Shown: positions 47,865 to 61,019 of the stretch, piece by piece | Layout of the letters: each line of letters begins with the position of its first letter | Numbering within the stretch: position 1 is the stretch's first letter | Origin: Glebionis coronaria | Taxonomy: Eukaryota; Streptophyta; Magnoliopsida; Asterales; Asteraceae | Reading direction: 5' to 3' | DNA length: 64,000 nucleotides | Assembly: GCA_025667525.1 (NCBI GenBank) | Contig: CM046878.1 | Coordinates: 509,834,274-509,898,273 of the forward strand | The notes under the pieces: generated by a model | Told to the model about the DNA's origin: nothing | Database searches by the model: none | Seen by the model: only the letters and a program-made list of their open reading frames with translations | Translations under genes and position numbers: made by a program

Positions 47865-50800
47865 TATAACACCCCCAATTTCACAAGGCAGCGGAATATC
47901 AACATTGGGCGTTACTTCATAGCACATCACACACAGTCATAGAAAACGACCTCAAAAGAGACGTTTTATAAAATAAACCATTCGATAATTTTATTAAGTC
48001 AGAGTTAACTAAAAAAGAGGTCCCACCAATTTATACAAACCTTAAGAAATAATAAAGATTTGTCAAATGTATCTAATGGAAATTGTTTGTTTTGCCTTTA
48101 CTTTATCCTGCGCGGCTCCATGCTCCAACTGCTCTTAAACCTACACACCTGGGAATACATTCTAACATGTCAACACAACGGTTGAGTGAATTCATAGGTT
48201 TTCAAATAAACAATAATGGGGTTTTAAAGTAAACCATAAAGCTTTTGAACACAAGAATCTCATCCACTGTCAATATTGTAACACATACAATACTCAAAGT
48301 CCGCGCTATTCTACTAAGCCATGACACCGAAGCCTTAAGTATAATAATGCCCTAGTCAGGTATTTTGCCGAATACCCCCTTACTTCTAATACAACACACC
48401 TGGCTGAGCCTCCAACCCACAGGTGCGACCTGCCCAGGTGGGGGCCATCCCCGATGGATCCATCCGTCTGTACCAGCGCCTACCCATTACAGGTAGTTAA
48501 CGGTTCATGGGTTTTAGGGACTTTCAAATTTTGGCAATACAGTACTTAGCAAATAGCGGTTCACAATCAATACAATCAACGCTTGTGTTCATCTTTCAAA
48601 AGCATTTAATCAACCATCTTACATTTATTTACAACAACATGTATTCGTTCATAGAATATAGCAAACCACATGTTTATTCATAAACATGTATTCTCTCAAA
48701 ACCATATATATATATGAACATCATATATTTTTATACCAAGAGCATGTATTCCCCCCCGCGGGTTTATAAACACATATAAAGCAGTAAAAGCGAGGCTATG
48801 AACTCACCTGATATAGCTATTACACGTAGATCAAGGAACAAACGTCCAATAATTGATACATGACTTCACGAGATATCAATCGCTCACTGATCGAGAACGA
48901 GACGCCCAACGGTCGACATATAACCGAACGAAACCTAATATAACGAGACGCGTCTTAGGCTCGAGACTATACATAAGTCATACATATATGTAAATAGTTC
49001 ACTTTATTAAGTTTAGACATTGCATAAGTTTTATAAAAAATTTCATAAGACTTTGATAACAATCTATCATGTATTCATTATCACCTTTAAGCCCATTAAA
49101 GCCCATTAGTGGCCCATTACAAGTTATTATGACTATAGATCATTTCACCCTTAATAATAAACTCCAAACTTATTATGAATCTCAAGTCCATTAATGACCC
49201 AATAGCCATTATAAGTGTATGTTGGGCTTTTATTGTCCAAGTACACTTTATACTCATTACGGGATCTAAAACTGTTTCAAAGCGACATCAACTTAATATT
49301 TTTCGATGTTCAAATCTCAGATTTTCTAAACATCAGTTTATAAATGACTCTCGGCTCCCCGATAAGTGGTTTCTACAACCTCGGTTTTTATAAAAATAAG
49401 CAAGTTTGACGTTATATCAATACGGTTCAATTTTGTTAATTTCCTGACATGTCCCGCTAATTAGTCCGTTTCTCCTAAATTGCAAGTCGTCTAAATGAGT
49501 CCTTTACATATAAATTACCATAACCTTATTTAATATAATCTTCATAAGTTCATTTGACTTTAACGATCATTTATCATAGCCTAATTACCCAACTTCACAT
49601 TAGAAACGTTGGCTGTTTTAGGCAGCCGACTTCGTTTCGACCGTTTCGGCCGCCATTTCCAAACCGTAATGAATTGATAAATTATCCAACTGATTCCAAC
49701 TCTTTATGATTTTATCTACAACTTTTAGTTTTACCTTTTTCATTGTTTCTCTAAGAATCTGTATGATTTTAGATGATTTATACAGCATGTTCAGATTTTA
49801 CACTTTTTATCGTTTCGACCATATCTAATTCATCGGGTATCATCACGGGACGAGCGACCCGGCCAAATCACCACAAAAACTTTATCTATCCACTAATGAA
49901 CTTAAATAAACCTTAAAAGATACTAATCCTATTCGAAAATATGATTCTTGCTACTGACCTAAAAATCAGATTTATATTCAACACATAGGTTTGTCTTGGT
50001 TTATAATTCTTATTACAAATCTCATATACAAAGTCTAAATCAATAATGAACTATTACATAATTGATAATCAGTAAAGAAATAATAAATACAATTTCATAA
50101 AATAATATACATACCAAAGATTTCAAGAAAATAATCAAATGATTCTTACAAAGAGATGAAGAATCACCAAAACAACAAGGCAACCTCAAAGGTCATATGC
50201 TCAAACCCATAACTTAACCAACCAAATGAACTTTAGCCAAGATTAAAAGTCATGTAAGATCTCTTTTAATTCAGCTCCAAAGGTCATCAAATGGATGTTG
50301 ATGAAGATGCTTCTTTTGTGTGAAAAATACCCCAAAACTTATGTTAGAAAGATAAACCTTCAATCTTATAATAATATGGCTAGTAAAATTTAGTGATGAT
50401 GGTGTTAAAATTGTGATTAGATCACGGCAGGTTAGTAAGCACAAAAGGCTGTATTTGTTGTAAACTTATGAAAAAATGGAAGTGTGTAAATGGTTATCAA
50501 AATCTATACGTGTATGGTGCATGCAAGTACACAGTTGTTACTATGGGAAAAACCTCACAAGACACATGTCTTGTGATAGTTGACGTTGGGATATAAAAAG
50601 AAAAGGGTGGTGATGATTTATATTAAACTTATCTCAATAAGTGATAAAACGGGTATTATTAAAGCCCGATATTTTAAAAGTTACGCGTTTTGGAAGTTTG
50701 ACGTAAAACACGAAAAACAAACGCTCAATATAAAATAAAAACATCGACAATCGGAGAACGTTGATATTCAGATAAATAAACAAGGGTTTATAATTTAATA

Positions 50801-51136
50801 AATGTTAACGCGTCGTATAAACGAACGACGTCTAACGATTTAACAAATTTACGAATAATGCTCGTAAAATGAGAAATTAAAACGACGACAATAGAAAATA
50901 TTTCTATGTCATAACGAGGATATTTACGGTCGATGACGGACATAGACTTTATCGATAAATAATAAATGGCACATATTCAATACTATGAAACCCTAATCTT
51001 GCCGTCTAGTCGAGAATCAATATTATTCGTCGAACGAACATGACAAATAAAAGTCAATTAATAAATATTGGTCTGAATAATAGAATTAGTATTAGAACTC
51101 GGTCTAAATGTTGATTTTAAAGTTCGGGTTACTACA
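47865..51136 (-). repeat. 3' LTR of LARD-D (3272 bp)
   Basis: The plus strand runs from TATAACACCCCC (mutated from TGTAACACC) to GGGTTACTACA. It has no gene. Small differences from the partner include the indel GACCGTTTCG near 49640 and a TA-repeat length change near 48710. Confidence 0.9.
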
Positions 51137-51155
51137 TTATCTACCCCTTTAGAAA
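51137..51155 (-). promoter_or_regulatory. Polypurine tract of LARD-D
   Basis: The minus strand reads TAAAGGGGTAGATAA against the LTR, the expected plus-strand primer site. Confidence 0.7.
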
Positions 51156-53778
51156 GCGATGTCCCAGCGCTTAATTCATCTCAATAGTCTTCGGTTAAAG
51201 GGCGAAGAGGTGGGAGATAGACAAGTCATCGCTAAGGTTTCTAACGAATGTTAAATGAACAAAATTCAAAGCAATGAGTATACATAACAACCATGAATGA
51301 ACGTTTTAAAAGTAGCTTTAACCCTTATAAGTAAAGAATAATACATAACTCGAAGGAGAAGCCATTGAAAGCGAAAAATTAACAAGCCGTCAAATTTTGA
51401 AAGTGCTTCAAGGTACATTACTACTAGCTTATCAAGCATGCGGCGATCGATATAAGTTCGAAAAATTCCAAATGACAAGTGATGAGTCGAAAGAAGTGGG
51501 CGCATTTGGAAAATATCCAATGAGACAATCAATTCAATACAATCGGTGATCACGTCGATCAAATTAAAACACATATCGTCCACGGGTCTCATAAAAACAA
51601 TTATGTCGTAAAAGAAAATCGCATGGATCACACATAAGTCCATCGAAACGTTACAAAATAATCAAGACGAGGTAATTAGTACTATTCATACAAAATCACC
51701 TAATTGCATTGATCTCGAGCATGCAAACTTATTCCGTCAAAAGCGAATTCATCGACTCGGAAATCGTTCGGAGTATACATTACTCGATCGGAAGAACTAT
51801 GATTCAAATCAAATATAAAAGCCATAATTAGGCACATTTAATCACATTACGACATTCTTGCAAAATAACCAAGCCATGCCAAATTAAATAAGTTCAATCA
51901 AGTTAAATCATGCTTGTTAAATAGCCAAGCCATGATAAATAAGAATATTTTACAGGATTTTCGGATAAGTCCAGTCAAAGGAAAGTTTGAAAGTTAAAGG
52001 ATGTTCATGGTCTTGATTGCATAGATGCATATCAAAAAATATTTTTGTCATCAGAGAGTGCTCACGCACGGATACATACCCAAATGACATTGCAAGGTGC
52101 TCACAAACGGATCCATACCTAAAAGATATTACAAGGTACGCGTTATCCAAGATCAGAAGTCATTTCACAATGATGCTTCGAGCTCGCACAATGTATGACC
52201 AATCGACTGAATCACATATCATATAAACACATAACAAGCAAAGGTTTTGCACATAAATCTCAAATATGGCTATCCACTGTTAACCATCGAGAAAGACTTT
52301 AACGAACCCTTGACAATAACAAGTAAAATTTAAAAATCATTACATCCAAGATAATTTTTCGTTGATGACTTAATCGTCGGTCAAACCACAAATACACATT
52401 TAAATCCTGGAGTCGACCAGACAAGTCGTCTATTCTCGGAACGGGTAACGGTTCTTATCAATTAGCATATAAATCTCGCGATAATCGGTACATATTAGAC
52501 ATGGTCCATAAAGACAAATAATAACTCGAGAGAAGACTAATGAGTTACTCGTACATAGACGATAATCAATAATAACCATAATGACGAAGGTGATTAACGA
52601 TATATACCAACGAAACATGAGTCGAAGAAATACGTCCGTATACAAGATAATCACAAACCAAGTCCGGCACACTTGAGTCCACTCATTTATAAACCATTGT
52701 TTACATCGAAAAGCGTCCCAATCCATGTAAACAAGAATTATAAATTTATGGTTAGGGAACTTATAACTTTCTTGTTCAAATAAAAAGGCGTCCCAATTTA
52801 TTTTAACAAGACGATTATAAATCCTCCTACTCAGGTAATACCGTCAGAAAACACGATATAATAATAAAATTACATGCCACGACAAGTACAGGGTGTCAAT
52901 AAACTTACTTCATGATTTCTATATTCAAACATCCCATTCCATCTGAATAAAGAAACCATAAACAATCTAAGGTCCAGTGGTTTAAAACTTTCTTATTCAA
53001 ATGTCCCAATCTATTTCAATAAGAGAACCTTAAACGACACATAGTTGGGCGATTTAAAATCTCTATATTTAAATGTCCCATTCCATTTAAATACAAATTT
53101 TTAAGTTGCTCAACTAATGACTACTATGAGCATATCTTTGTTGTATCCAAATTATATATAGTTGATTGGGTATATATATATTTTTGGTCCAACACTGGCA
53201 TCCTCCTTTTCGCCAACAAAACATAATCAAACACAACAAATTAAACGTCTTATTACGTAGAAGATGTCTCCTTGAAAAAAAAGATTCTTCAAAATCATAA
53301 GGAGTAACGGAAATACGAATAACCCGTTAATCAGTTACGTTCGAAAGGGGATGTCCTAAAATGGCACATCACGATGTGATAACAACAATCGAGTTCAAAA
53401 TAGTCAATATATGATCTATTACGGAACAATATTTACGTACCCAAGGTATCAAACGAGTTTCATACTCGTACTCAGATAATAAATTAATTATCGAGATCGG
53501 TGATTGGCGGTGAGGCCAAAATCTATAAAATCGCATTATAAAATGCATGATAATCACGCAAGGACAATTGCTTCACACGCAATGCCTTTAAATACCATAG
53601 TATGTACATACATATACATACAATCATTCCTATATACACATAGGATCACACAATCAAAACCAAACATTGGTTTCTAGGAGCCATGAGCGCGCAGATACTT
53701 TGTAAGGCAACAAAATAATTTTATCAAAGAGCTGTTATAGTCTAGGTTTTAAAAACGACCAAGTTCGCTATAACAAGT
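51156..53778 (-). pseudogene. Decayed Gypsy pol in the LARD-D interior
   Basis: Only one stretch is recognisable. At about 52500-52430 the minus strand reads CTDYREIYMLIDKNRYPF, matching the Gypsy RT block MCIDYREL ... KNRYP. After a frameshift comes a degenerate RIDDL-like continuation to about 52340. There is no YxDD box, protease, integrase or gag that I could find. The remainder is A/T-rich with short frames only. Confidence 0.65.
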
Positions 53779-53790
53779 GCTCTGATACCA
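53779..53790 (-). promoter_or_regulatory. Primer-binding site of LARD-D
   Basis: The minus strand reads TGGTATCAGAGC, a perfect tRNA-Met site three bases from the LTR. It fixes the orientation. Confidence 0.9.
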
Positions 53791-53793
53791 ATC

Positions 53794-56700
53794 TGTAACA
53801 CCCTCAATTTCACAAGGCAGCGGAATATCAACATTGGGCGTTACTTCATAGCACATCACACACAGTCATAGAAAACGACCTCAAAAGAGACGTTTTATAA
53901 AATAAACCATTCGATAATTTTATTAAGTCAGAGTTAACTAAAAAAGAGGTCCCACCAATTTATACAAACCTTAAGAAATAATAAAGATTTGTCAAATGTA
54001 TCTAATGGAAATTGTTTGTTTTGCCTTTACTTTATCCTGCGCGGCTCCATGCTCCAACTGCTCTTAAACCTACACACCTGAGAATACATGCTAACATGTC
54101 AACACAACGGTTGAGTGAATTCATAGGTTTTCAAATAAACAATAATGGGGTTTTAAAGTAAACCATAAAGCTTTTGAACACAAGAATCTCGTCCACTGTC
54201 AATATTGTAACACATACAATACTCAAAGTCCGCGCTATTCTACTAAGCCATGACACCGAAGCCTTAAGTATAATAATGCCCTAGTCAGGTATTTTGCCGA
54301 ATACCCCCTTACTTTTAATACAACACACCTGGCTGAGCCTCCAACCCACAAGTGCGACCTGCCCAGGTGGGGGCCATCCCCGATGGATCCATCCGTCTGT
54401 ACCAGCGCCTACCCATTACAGGTAGTTAACGGTTCATGGGTTTTAGGGACTTTCAAATTTTAGCAATACAGTACTTAGCAAATAGCGGTTCACAATCAAT
54501 ACAATCAACGCTTGTGTTCATCTTTCAAAAGCATTTAATCAACCATCTTACATTTATTTACAACAACATGTATTCGTTCATAGAATATAGCAAACCACAT
54601 GTTTATTCATAAACATGTATTCTCTCAAAACCATATATATATATATGAACATCATATATTTTTATACCAAGAGCATGTATTCCCCCCCGCGGGTTTATAA
54701 ACACATATAAAGCAGTAAAAGCGAGGCTATGAACTCACCTGATATAGCTATTACACGTAGATCAAGGAATAAACGTCCAATAATTGATACATGACTTCAC
54801 GAGATATCAATCGCTCACTGATCGAGAACGAGACGCCCAACGGTCGACATATAACCGAACGAAACCTAATATAACGAGACGCGTCTTAGGCTCGAGACTA
54901 TACATAAGTCATACATATATGTAAATAGTTCACTTTAGTAAGCTTAGACATTGCATAAGTTTTATAAAAAATTTCATAAGACTTTGATAACAATCAATCA
55001 TGTATTCATTATCACCTTTAAGCCCATTAAAGCCCATTAGTGGCCCATTACAAGTTATTATGACTTTAGATCATTTCACCCTTAATAATAAACTCCAAAC
55101 TTATTATGAATCTCAAGTCCATTAATGACCCAATAGCCATTATAAGTGTATGTTGGGCTTTTATGGTCCAAGTACACTTTATACTCATTACGGGATCTAA
55201 AACTGTTTCAAAGCGACATCAACTTAATATTTTTCGATGTTTAAATCTCAGATTTTCTAAACATCAGTTTATAAATGACTCTCGGCTCCCCGATAAGTGG
55301 TTTCTACAACCTCGGTTTTTATAAAAATAAGCAAGTTTGACGTTATATAAATACGGTTCAATTTTGTTAATTTCCCGACATGTCCCGCTAATTAGTCCGT
55401 TTCTCCTAAATTGCAAGTCGTCTAAATGAGTCCTTTACATATAAATTACCATAACCTTATTTAATATAATCTTCATAAGTTCATTTGACTTTAACGATCA
55501 TTTATCATAGCCTAATTACCCAACTTCACATTAGAAACGTTGGCTGTTTTAGGCAGCCGACTTCGTTTCGGCCGCCATTTCCAAACCGTAATGAATTGAT
55601 AAATTATCCAACTGATTCCAACTCTTTATGAATTTATCTACAACTTTTAGTTTTACCTTTTTCATTGTTTCTCTAAGAATCTGTATGATTTTAGATGATT
55701 TATACAGCATGTTCAGATTTTACACTTTTTATCGTTTCGACCATATCTAATTCATCGGGTGTCGTCACGGGACGAGCGACCCGGCCAAATCACCACAAAA
55801 ACTTTATCTATCCAGTAATGAACTTAAATAAACCTTAAAAGATACTAATCCTATTCGAAAATATGATTCTTGCTACTGACCTAAAAATCAGATTTATATT
55901 CAACACATAGGTTTGTCTTGGTTTATAATTCTTATTACAAATCTCATATACAAAGTCTAAATCAATAATGAACTATTACATAATTGATAATCAGTAAAGA
56001 AATAATAAATACAATTTCATAAAATAATATACATACCAAAGATTTCAAGAAAATAATCAAATGATTCTTACAAAGAGATGAAGAATCACCAAAACAACAA
56101 GGCAACCTCAAAGGTCATATGCTCAAACCCATAACTTACCCAACCAAATGAACTTTAGCCAAGATTAAAAGTCATGTAAGATCTCTTTTAATTCAGCTCC
56201 AAAGGTCATCAAATGGATGTTGATGAAGATGCTTCTTTTGTGTGAAAAATACCCCAAAACTTATGTTAGAAAGATAAACCTTCAATCTTATAATAATATG
56301 GCTAGTAAAATTTAGTGATGATGGTGTTAAAATTGTGATTAGATCACGGCAGGTTAGTAAGCACAAAAGGCTGTATTTGTTGTAAACTTATGAAAAAATG
56401 GAAGTGTGTAAATGGTTATGAAAATCTATATGTGTATGGTGCATGCAAGTACACAGTTGTTACTATGGGAAAAACCTCACAAGACACATGTCTTGTGATA
56501 GTTGACGTTGGGATATAAAAAGAAAAGGGTGGTGATGATTTATATTAAACTTATCTCAATAAGTGATAAAACGGGTATTATTAAAGCCCGATATTTTAAA
56601 AGTTACGCGTTTTGGAAGTTTGACGTAAAACACGAAAAACAAACGCTCAATATAAAATAAAAACATAGACAATCGGAGAACGTTGATATTCAGATAAATA

Positions 56701-57058
56701 AACGAGGGTTTATAATTTAATAAATGTTAATGCGTCGTATAAACGAACGACGTCTAACGATTTAACAAATTTACGAATAATGCTCGTAAAATGAGAAATT
56801 AAAACGACGACAATAGAAAATATTTCTATGTCATAACGAGGATATTTACGGTCGATGACGGACATAGACTTTATCGATAAATAATAAATGGCACATATTC
56901 AATACTATGAAACCCTAATCTTGCCGTCTAGTCGAGAATCAATATTATTCGTCGAACGAACATGACAAATAAAAGTCAATTAATAAATATTGGTCCGAAT
57001 AATAGAATTAGTATTAGAAATCGGTCTAAATGTTGATTTTAAAGTTCGGGTTACTACA
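53794..57058 (-). repeat. 5' LTR of LARD-D (3265 bp)
   Basis: The plus strand runs from TGTAACACCCTC to GGGTTACTACA with intact TG...CA ends. It matches 47865-51136 with about 30 differences counted by eye. Confidence 0.9.
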
Positions 57059-57063
57059 GCAAC

Positions 57064-59973
57064 AGCATTGGCAACACCACGATACTCTGCCTCTGCACTA
57101 GAACGAGAAATCGTTGGTTGACGCTTAGAGGACCATGAGAGTAGGTTGTTTCCAAGAAATACACAATAGCCAGAAGTAGATCTCCGAGTAGTAGGGCAAC
57201 CAGCCGAATCCGCATCTGAAAAAGCAACCAAGGAGATGGTGGAAGAGGAAAACAATTGTATCCCATAGTCCAAAGTACCCCGTACATACCTCAAGATCCT
57301 TTTAAGAGCCGAGAAATGAGGTTCCCGAGGATCATGCATATGAAGACAAACCTATTGTACTGCATAAGTGATATCAGGATGAGTAAAAGTTAGATATTGG
57401 AGAGAACCCGCAAGACTCCTGTATAATGTTGGATCAGCAACTGGATCACCATCATCACCCAGTCTGGACTCACTATCAATAGGAGTCCGACTGGAATTAC
57501 AACCAACCATATGAGCATTCTCAAGAATCTCAGTAGCATACTTACGTTGTGATAAAAACATCCCTGTAGAGTCGCGCGTAACAGAAATACCCAAAAAATA
57601 ATTAAGAGAACCCAAATCCGTCATATAGAACTCCTGATGTAAAGAACTAATAAGCCGCTGCAACAAAATCTTAGAGGAGACAGTGAGGACAATATCATCA
57701 ACATATAGTAACAAGTAAGCAGAGTCAATCCCATGTCGATAAATGAATAATGATGAGTCACAACGACTTTGACTAAATCCTACCCGAGTAATATAAGTAG
57801 CAAACCGCTGAAACCAAGCCCTAGGAGCATGCTTAAGACCATAAAGAGACCGCTGCAAGAGACAAACATAACCAGGATGTGCAGAATCCCTGAAACCTGG
57901 AGGCTGATGCATATAAACGGTCTCAGATAAATCTTCATGTAAAAAGGCATTCTTGACATCAAGCTGATGTACAGGCCAATGTCGAGAAATTACCAAACTA
58001 AGAACCGTCTGAATAGTACCAGGTTTAACAACCGTGCTAAAGGTCTCATCAACATCAACACCTTCTATCTGTGTACTGCCATTGGCTACAAGGCGAGCCT
58101 TGTAACGACTCAAAGTGCCATCTGCTAAATATTTATGACGAAACAACCACATACAACGAACAACATTGACATCTGAGGGTCGAGGCACAAGAGTCCAAGT
58201 GTTATTTTTAATAAGTGCATTGTACTCATCTGTCATAACATTTTGCCAGTTTTGATCATTAAACGCATCATTATACGACTTAGGTAAAGGTGCGACAGTG
58301 GACACATGACAATTATACTTCGGATTAGGACGATTAGTCCCGACACGAAAACGCGTGACCATGGGGTGAACTGACGTTGGGTTTGGGTTAGGGGGAGCAG
58401 GCGCAACAGAAGTGTTTGTAGTATTATTTGGAAAATGATTTTCATAAGTGGCAGTGGTGGTGGACGGGGCTGAGGATGGGTCAATTGTTGGTGGGTCAGA
58501 ATCAGTTGGATCTGAGACGTGTAACGGCCCTAATTGAATTGTATCAATGAATGGGCTGGTGGGAGTAGGTGGGGTAATTTGTTCAGTTAATGGGCTAGTG
58601 GGGTTATCATCAGTGACATTTTGTTCGGTTTGTATATTTGTTGATGGAATAGGAGATGAGTTAATGATACGAGTAATGATATTAGGGGATTCTTCCAAAA
58701 AATCATATGAAGGGCTCGAGGTGGGTGTCATCGATCCAAAAGGAAAAACCGTCTCATCAAAAGTTACATGACGGGAAATTATAATTTTGTTCGTGTTAAG
58801 ATCAAGACACCGATACCCACGGTGATTTGTCGTGTGTCCCAAAAAGATAGAAGGTGTAGCTCGTGGTTCAAGTTTGTAAGAAGCATCAAGGTGAGGGTAA
58901 CAAAGACACCCAAATGTTCGTAAAATAGTGTAATCGGGTATGGTGCCAAAAAGACGGGTCATCGGTATTTCATTTTTAATGCCGCGTGAAGGTAAAATGT
59001 TTAATAAATAAACGGCCATGTTTAGCGTTTCAGTCCAATAATTAGGGGGAAGGTGAGCTTGAAATAACAAGGTGCGGATAAGATTATTGATGGTACGAAT
59101 CATCCTTTCAGATTTTCCATTTTGTTGTGAGGTCCGTGGACATGAAAAGCGGAACTGAATCCCGTTATTTGCAAATAGTTGATGAAAGGCTTGGTTGTCA
59201 AATTCACCACCATGATCACACTGAAAATACTTGATTTCACACTTAAATTGAGTGCGAACAAAGGTACGAAATAACACAAATTTTGAAAAAACATCAGACT
59301 TATTAACTAACGGATAAACCCAAACATACTGCGAATAATGATCCAAGAACAAAACAGAGTATTTAAAACCGGAAAGACTCGGAATTGGAGAAGTCCACAA
59401 ATCTGAGTGAACAACGTCAAAACAAGACTTGACCAACGTATTAGAACTAACAAACGGAAGCCTCACGTGTTTGCCAAGCTGACAAGCATGGCAAAGAACG
59501 GGTGATTTCTCATTAGTGCATGAAATTGAGTTACTAGAAAGGACACGACGTAGCACCTCAGTCCCTGGATGTCCAAGGCGTTGGTGCCACATATACTGAC
59601 TGATGAGAAAAGCATGAGGTATAGTGGAAGGTTTTGTGACGGGGTAAAGATCTACGGTGCTATCACACCGGAGAAGAACCTTACGGGTCATGAAATCTTT
59701 AATAGAAAACCCGAACGCATCAAATTCAACGGTACAATTATTATCACGAACAAACTGACGCACAAAAATTAAATTTTTGAGTGTGTTAGGAGTGATAAGA
59801 ACACTATTAAGATGAAGGGGTCTATGAGGCGTTGGCAAAATACTATGACCAGAATTAGTGCCGGGTATAGTATAACCGTCACCAACTAAGACAGATGGAT
59901 ATATACACGTATTTAAAACATCACTAAGACTAGTAACAGAATCGTTAAGGTGAGAACTCGCACCTGTGTCCAT
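57064..59973 (-). pseudogene. pol: Copia-C Pol: protease, integrase, RT and RNase H
   Basis: An 873-codon frame starts MDTGASSHL (59973-57352) and has protease D2, then the zinc site H130, H135, C161, C164. Integrase D191, D253 and E289 follow (SDLWTSP, CDHGGEFDN, QQNGKSERMIR), with 35 residues between the last two. RT has KARLVANGSTQ, VKNAFLHEDL, LYGLKHAPRAW and YVDDIVLT. A stop near 57352 precedes RNase H in 57339-57064 ([29 protein letters not shown]), which the LARD-D insertion then cuts. Upstream, a TAG at about 59998 separates it from gag. The blocks fit the Ale/Retrofit lineage. Confidence 0.9.
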
Positions 59974-60000
59974 GTTCCAATTTCCTGGAACAAGATTCTA

Positions 60001-60476
60001 AAGAGGCATGGCATGATAAGCATTAGGTAAAATCGTTCCATGTCCGGGAAGTTGACCCGAATGTCCCAAAATAGCCGGCTACGTCTGATAATGACCCAAT
60101 ATTGACTGCTGACTCGGAGTGAGTTGGTGACCCAAGTGAGTTACAGGTTGGATCTGTTGGCCCAAAGAATACAACTGCTGGGTCGAATAAGAATACAACT
60201 GTTGGGCCGGGAGGGGGACTTGTTGGACCGGCTGATATAACAACCGGTGAGCCTGCGAAGGGAATCCTGGAGGGCTTGTATGAACACCATAACTGAGGCT
60301 GGATTATTTGTAACGGAATTATCACTTAACTGTTCACTAGTAACATTGCTAGTAACCCCGAGCTTGTCCAAAATTCCTTGCAAGGTTAAAAGATAAGCAT
60401 ATGTAAAATTCGTTGAAGATACGCCACCGATCATGTCTACTTTTAGGGTAGGGTGCGAGATGACCAACAGAACCAC
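60001..60476 (-). pseudogene. gag: Copia-C gag remnant
   Basis: A frame of about 110 codons (TYAYLLTLQGILDKLGVTSN) with Pro/Ser-rich sequence leads toward the protease. A full Gag of this lineage is about 300 residues with a UBN2-type domain and a CCHC knuckle, and neither is visible. Most of gag is therefore deleted or unreadable. Overlapping frames suggest indels. Confidence 0.55.
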
Positions 60477-60840
60477 AGTAAGCTTTATAAGAAAAATAAA
60501 ATCTTAGGCAATAAATTATACCACAACAAACTTTTTAACGTGACCAAAAAATTACCATAAAAGTCACAGCAAACTTTTTATTACATGAGAATAAAATATA
60601 CCACAAGATGTCAACTAGTAATATCACCAACCAATGATTGCCAAGAACCTCATAAACCGACTAAAATATGTCGACTGGTTATCAATAACAAAGAACCAAG
60701 GATCGACTTAACACCATTAATAGGGCATCTGGTTATCAGATTAAAACCAATGGTCGCCTGAGAAGGAATTATTTTTTATTTTATTTTTTGGAAGGTTTTA
60801 AGAAACGGTAAAGTGTTTTAGGGTAAGGATCGACTAATTA
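60477..60840 (-). other. Copia-C leader, non-coding
   Basis: About 360 A/T-rich bases lie between the PBS and the gag remnant. They include repeated ACAACAAACTTTTTA-like and CACAGCAAACTTTTTA-like phrases. No ORF is supported. Confidence 0.5.
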
Positions 60841-60852
60841 TCTCCGATACCA
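60841..60852 (-). promoter_or_regulatory. Primer-binding site of Copia-C
   Basis: The minus strand reads TGGTATCGGAGA directly against the LTR. It matches the tRNA-Met site over its first seven bases, as is common in Copia. Confidence 0.8.
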
Positions 60853-61019
60853 TGTAAGATTACAATGGTAGAATGGTTTTTTGGGATTTCCATGACATAC
60901 GAACATACATATATAGTTTACAATGAGATTGGGTTTGAGCCCAATATGACTATGCTCCAGCTCATCCACAAGATAAGTATTAGGACAACTAATACGCAGT
61001 TACAAATTGACAGCTAACA
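60853..61019 (-). repeat. 5' LTR of Copia-C (167 bp)
   Basis: It matches 47380-47546 with three substitutions. On the plus strand it is followed by gttgg, the second half of the duplication. Confidence 0.9.

Larger units (their letters stand above)
47865..57058 (-). mobile_element. LARD-D: Gypsy-derived element with 3.27-kb LTRs and dead interior
   Basis: LTRs at 47865-51136 and 53794-57058, a perfect duplication gcaac (47860-47864 and 57059-57063), a PBS and a PPT define it. The 2.64-kb interior has only wrecked Gypsy RT, while the LTRs differ at only about 1% of sites by eye. This is the pattern of a large retrotransposon derivative moved by enzymes of another copy. The LTR ends and internal boxes relate it to Gypsy-1 and Gypsy-2. 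Confidence 0.9.
47380..61019 (-). mobile_element. Copia-C: short-LTR Copia (Ale/Retrofit-like) nested in Sire-A gag
   Basis: Two 167-bp LTRs with three differences and a perfect duplication gttgg (47375-47379 and 61020-61024) bound it. Without LARD-D it is about 4.4 kb, the usual size for this lineage. Pol is nearly intact, but the front of gag is missing. LARD-D splits RNase H. Confidence 0.92.

Noticed and set aside
49175..49393. A 72-codon frame present in both LARD-D LTRs (again at 55106)
   Set aside because: It is kept in both because the LTRs are nearly identical, not because of selection. It resembles no known protein.
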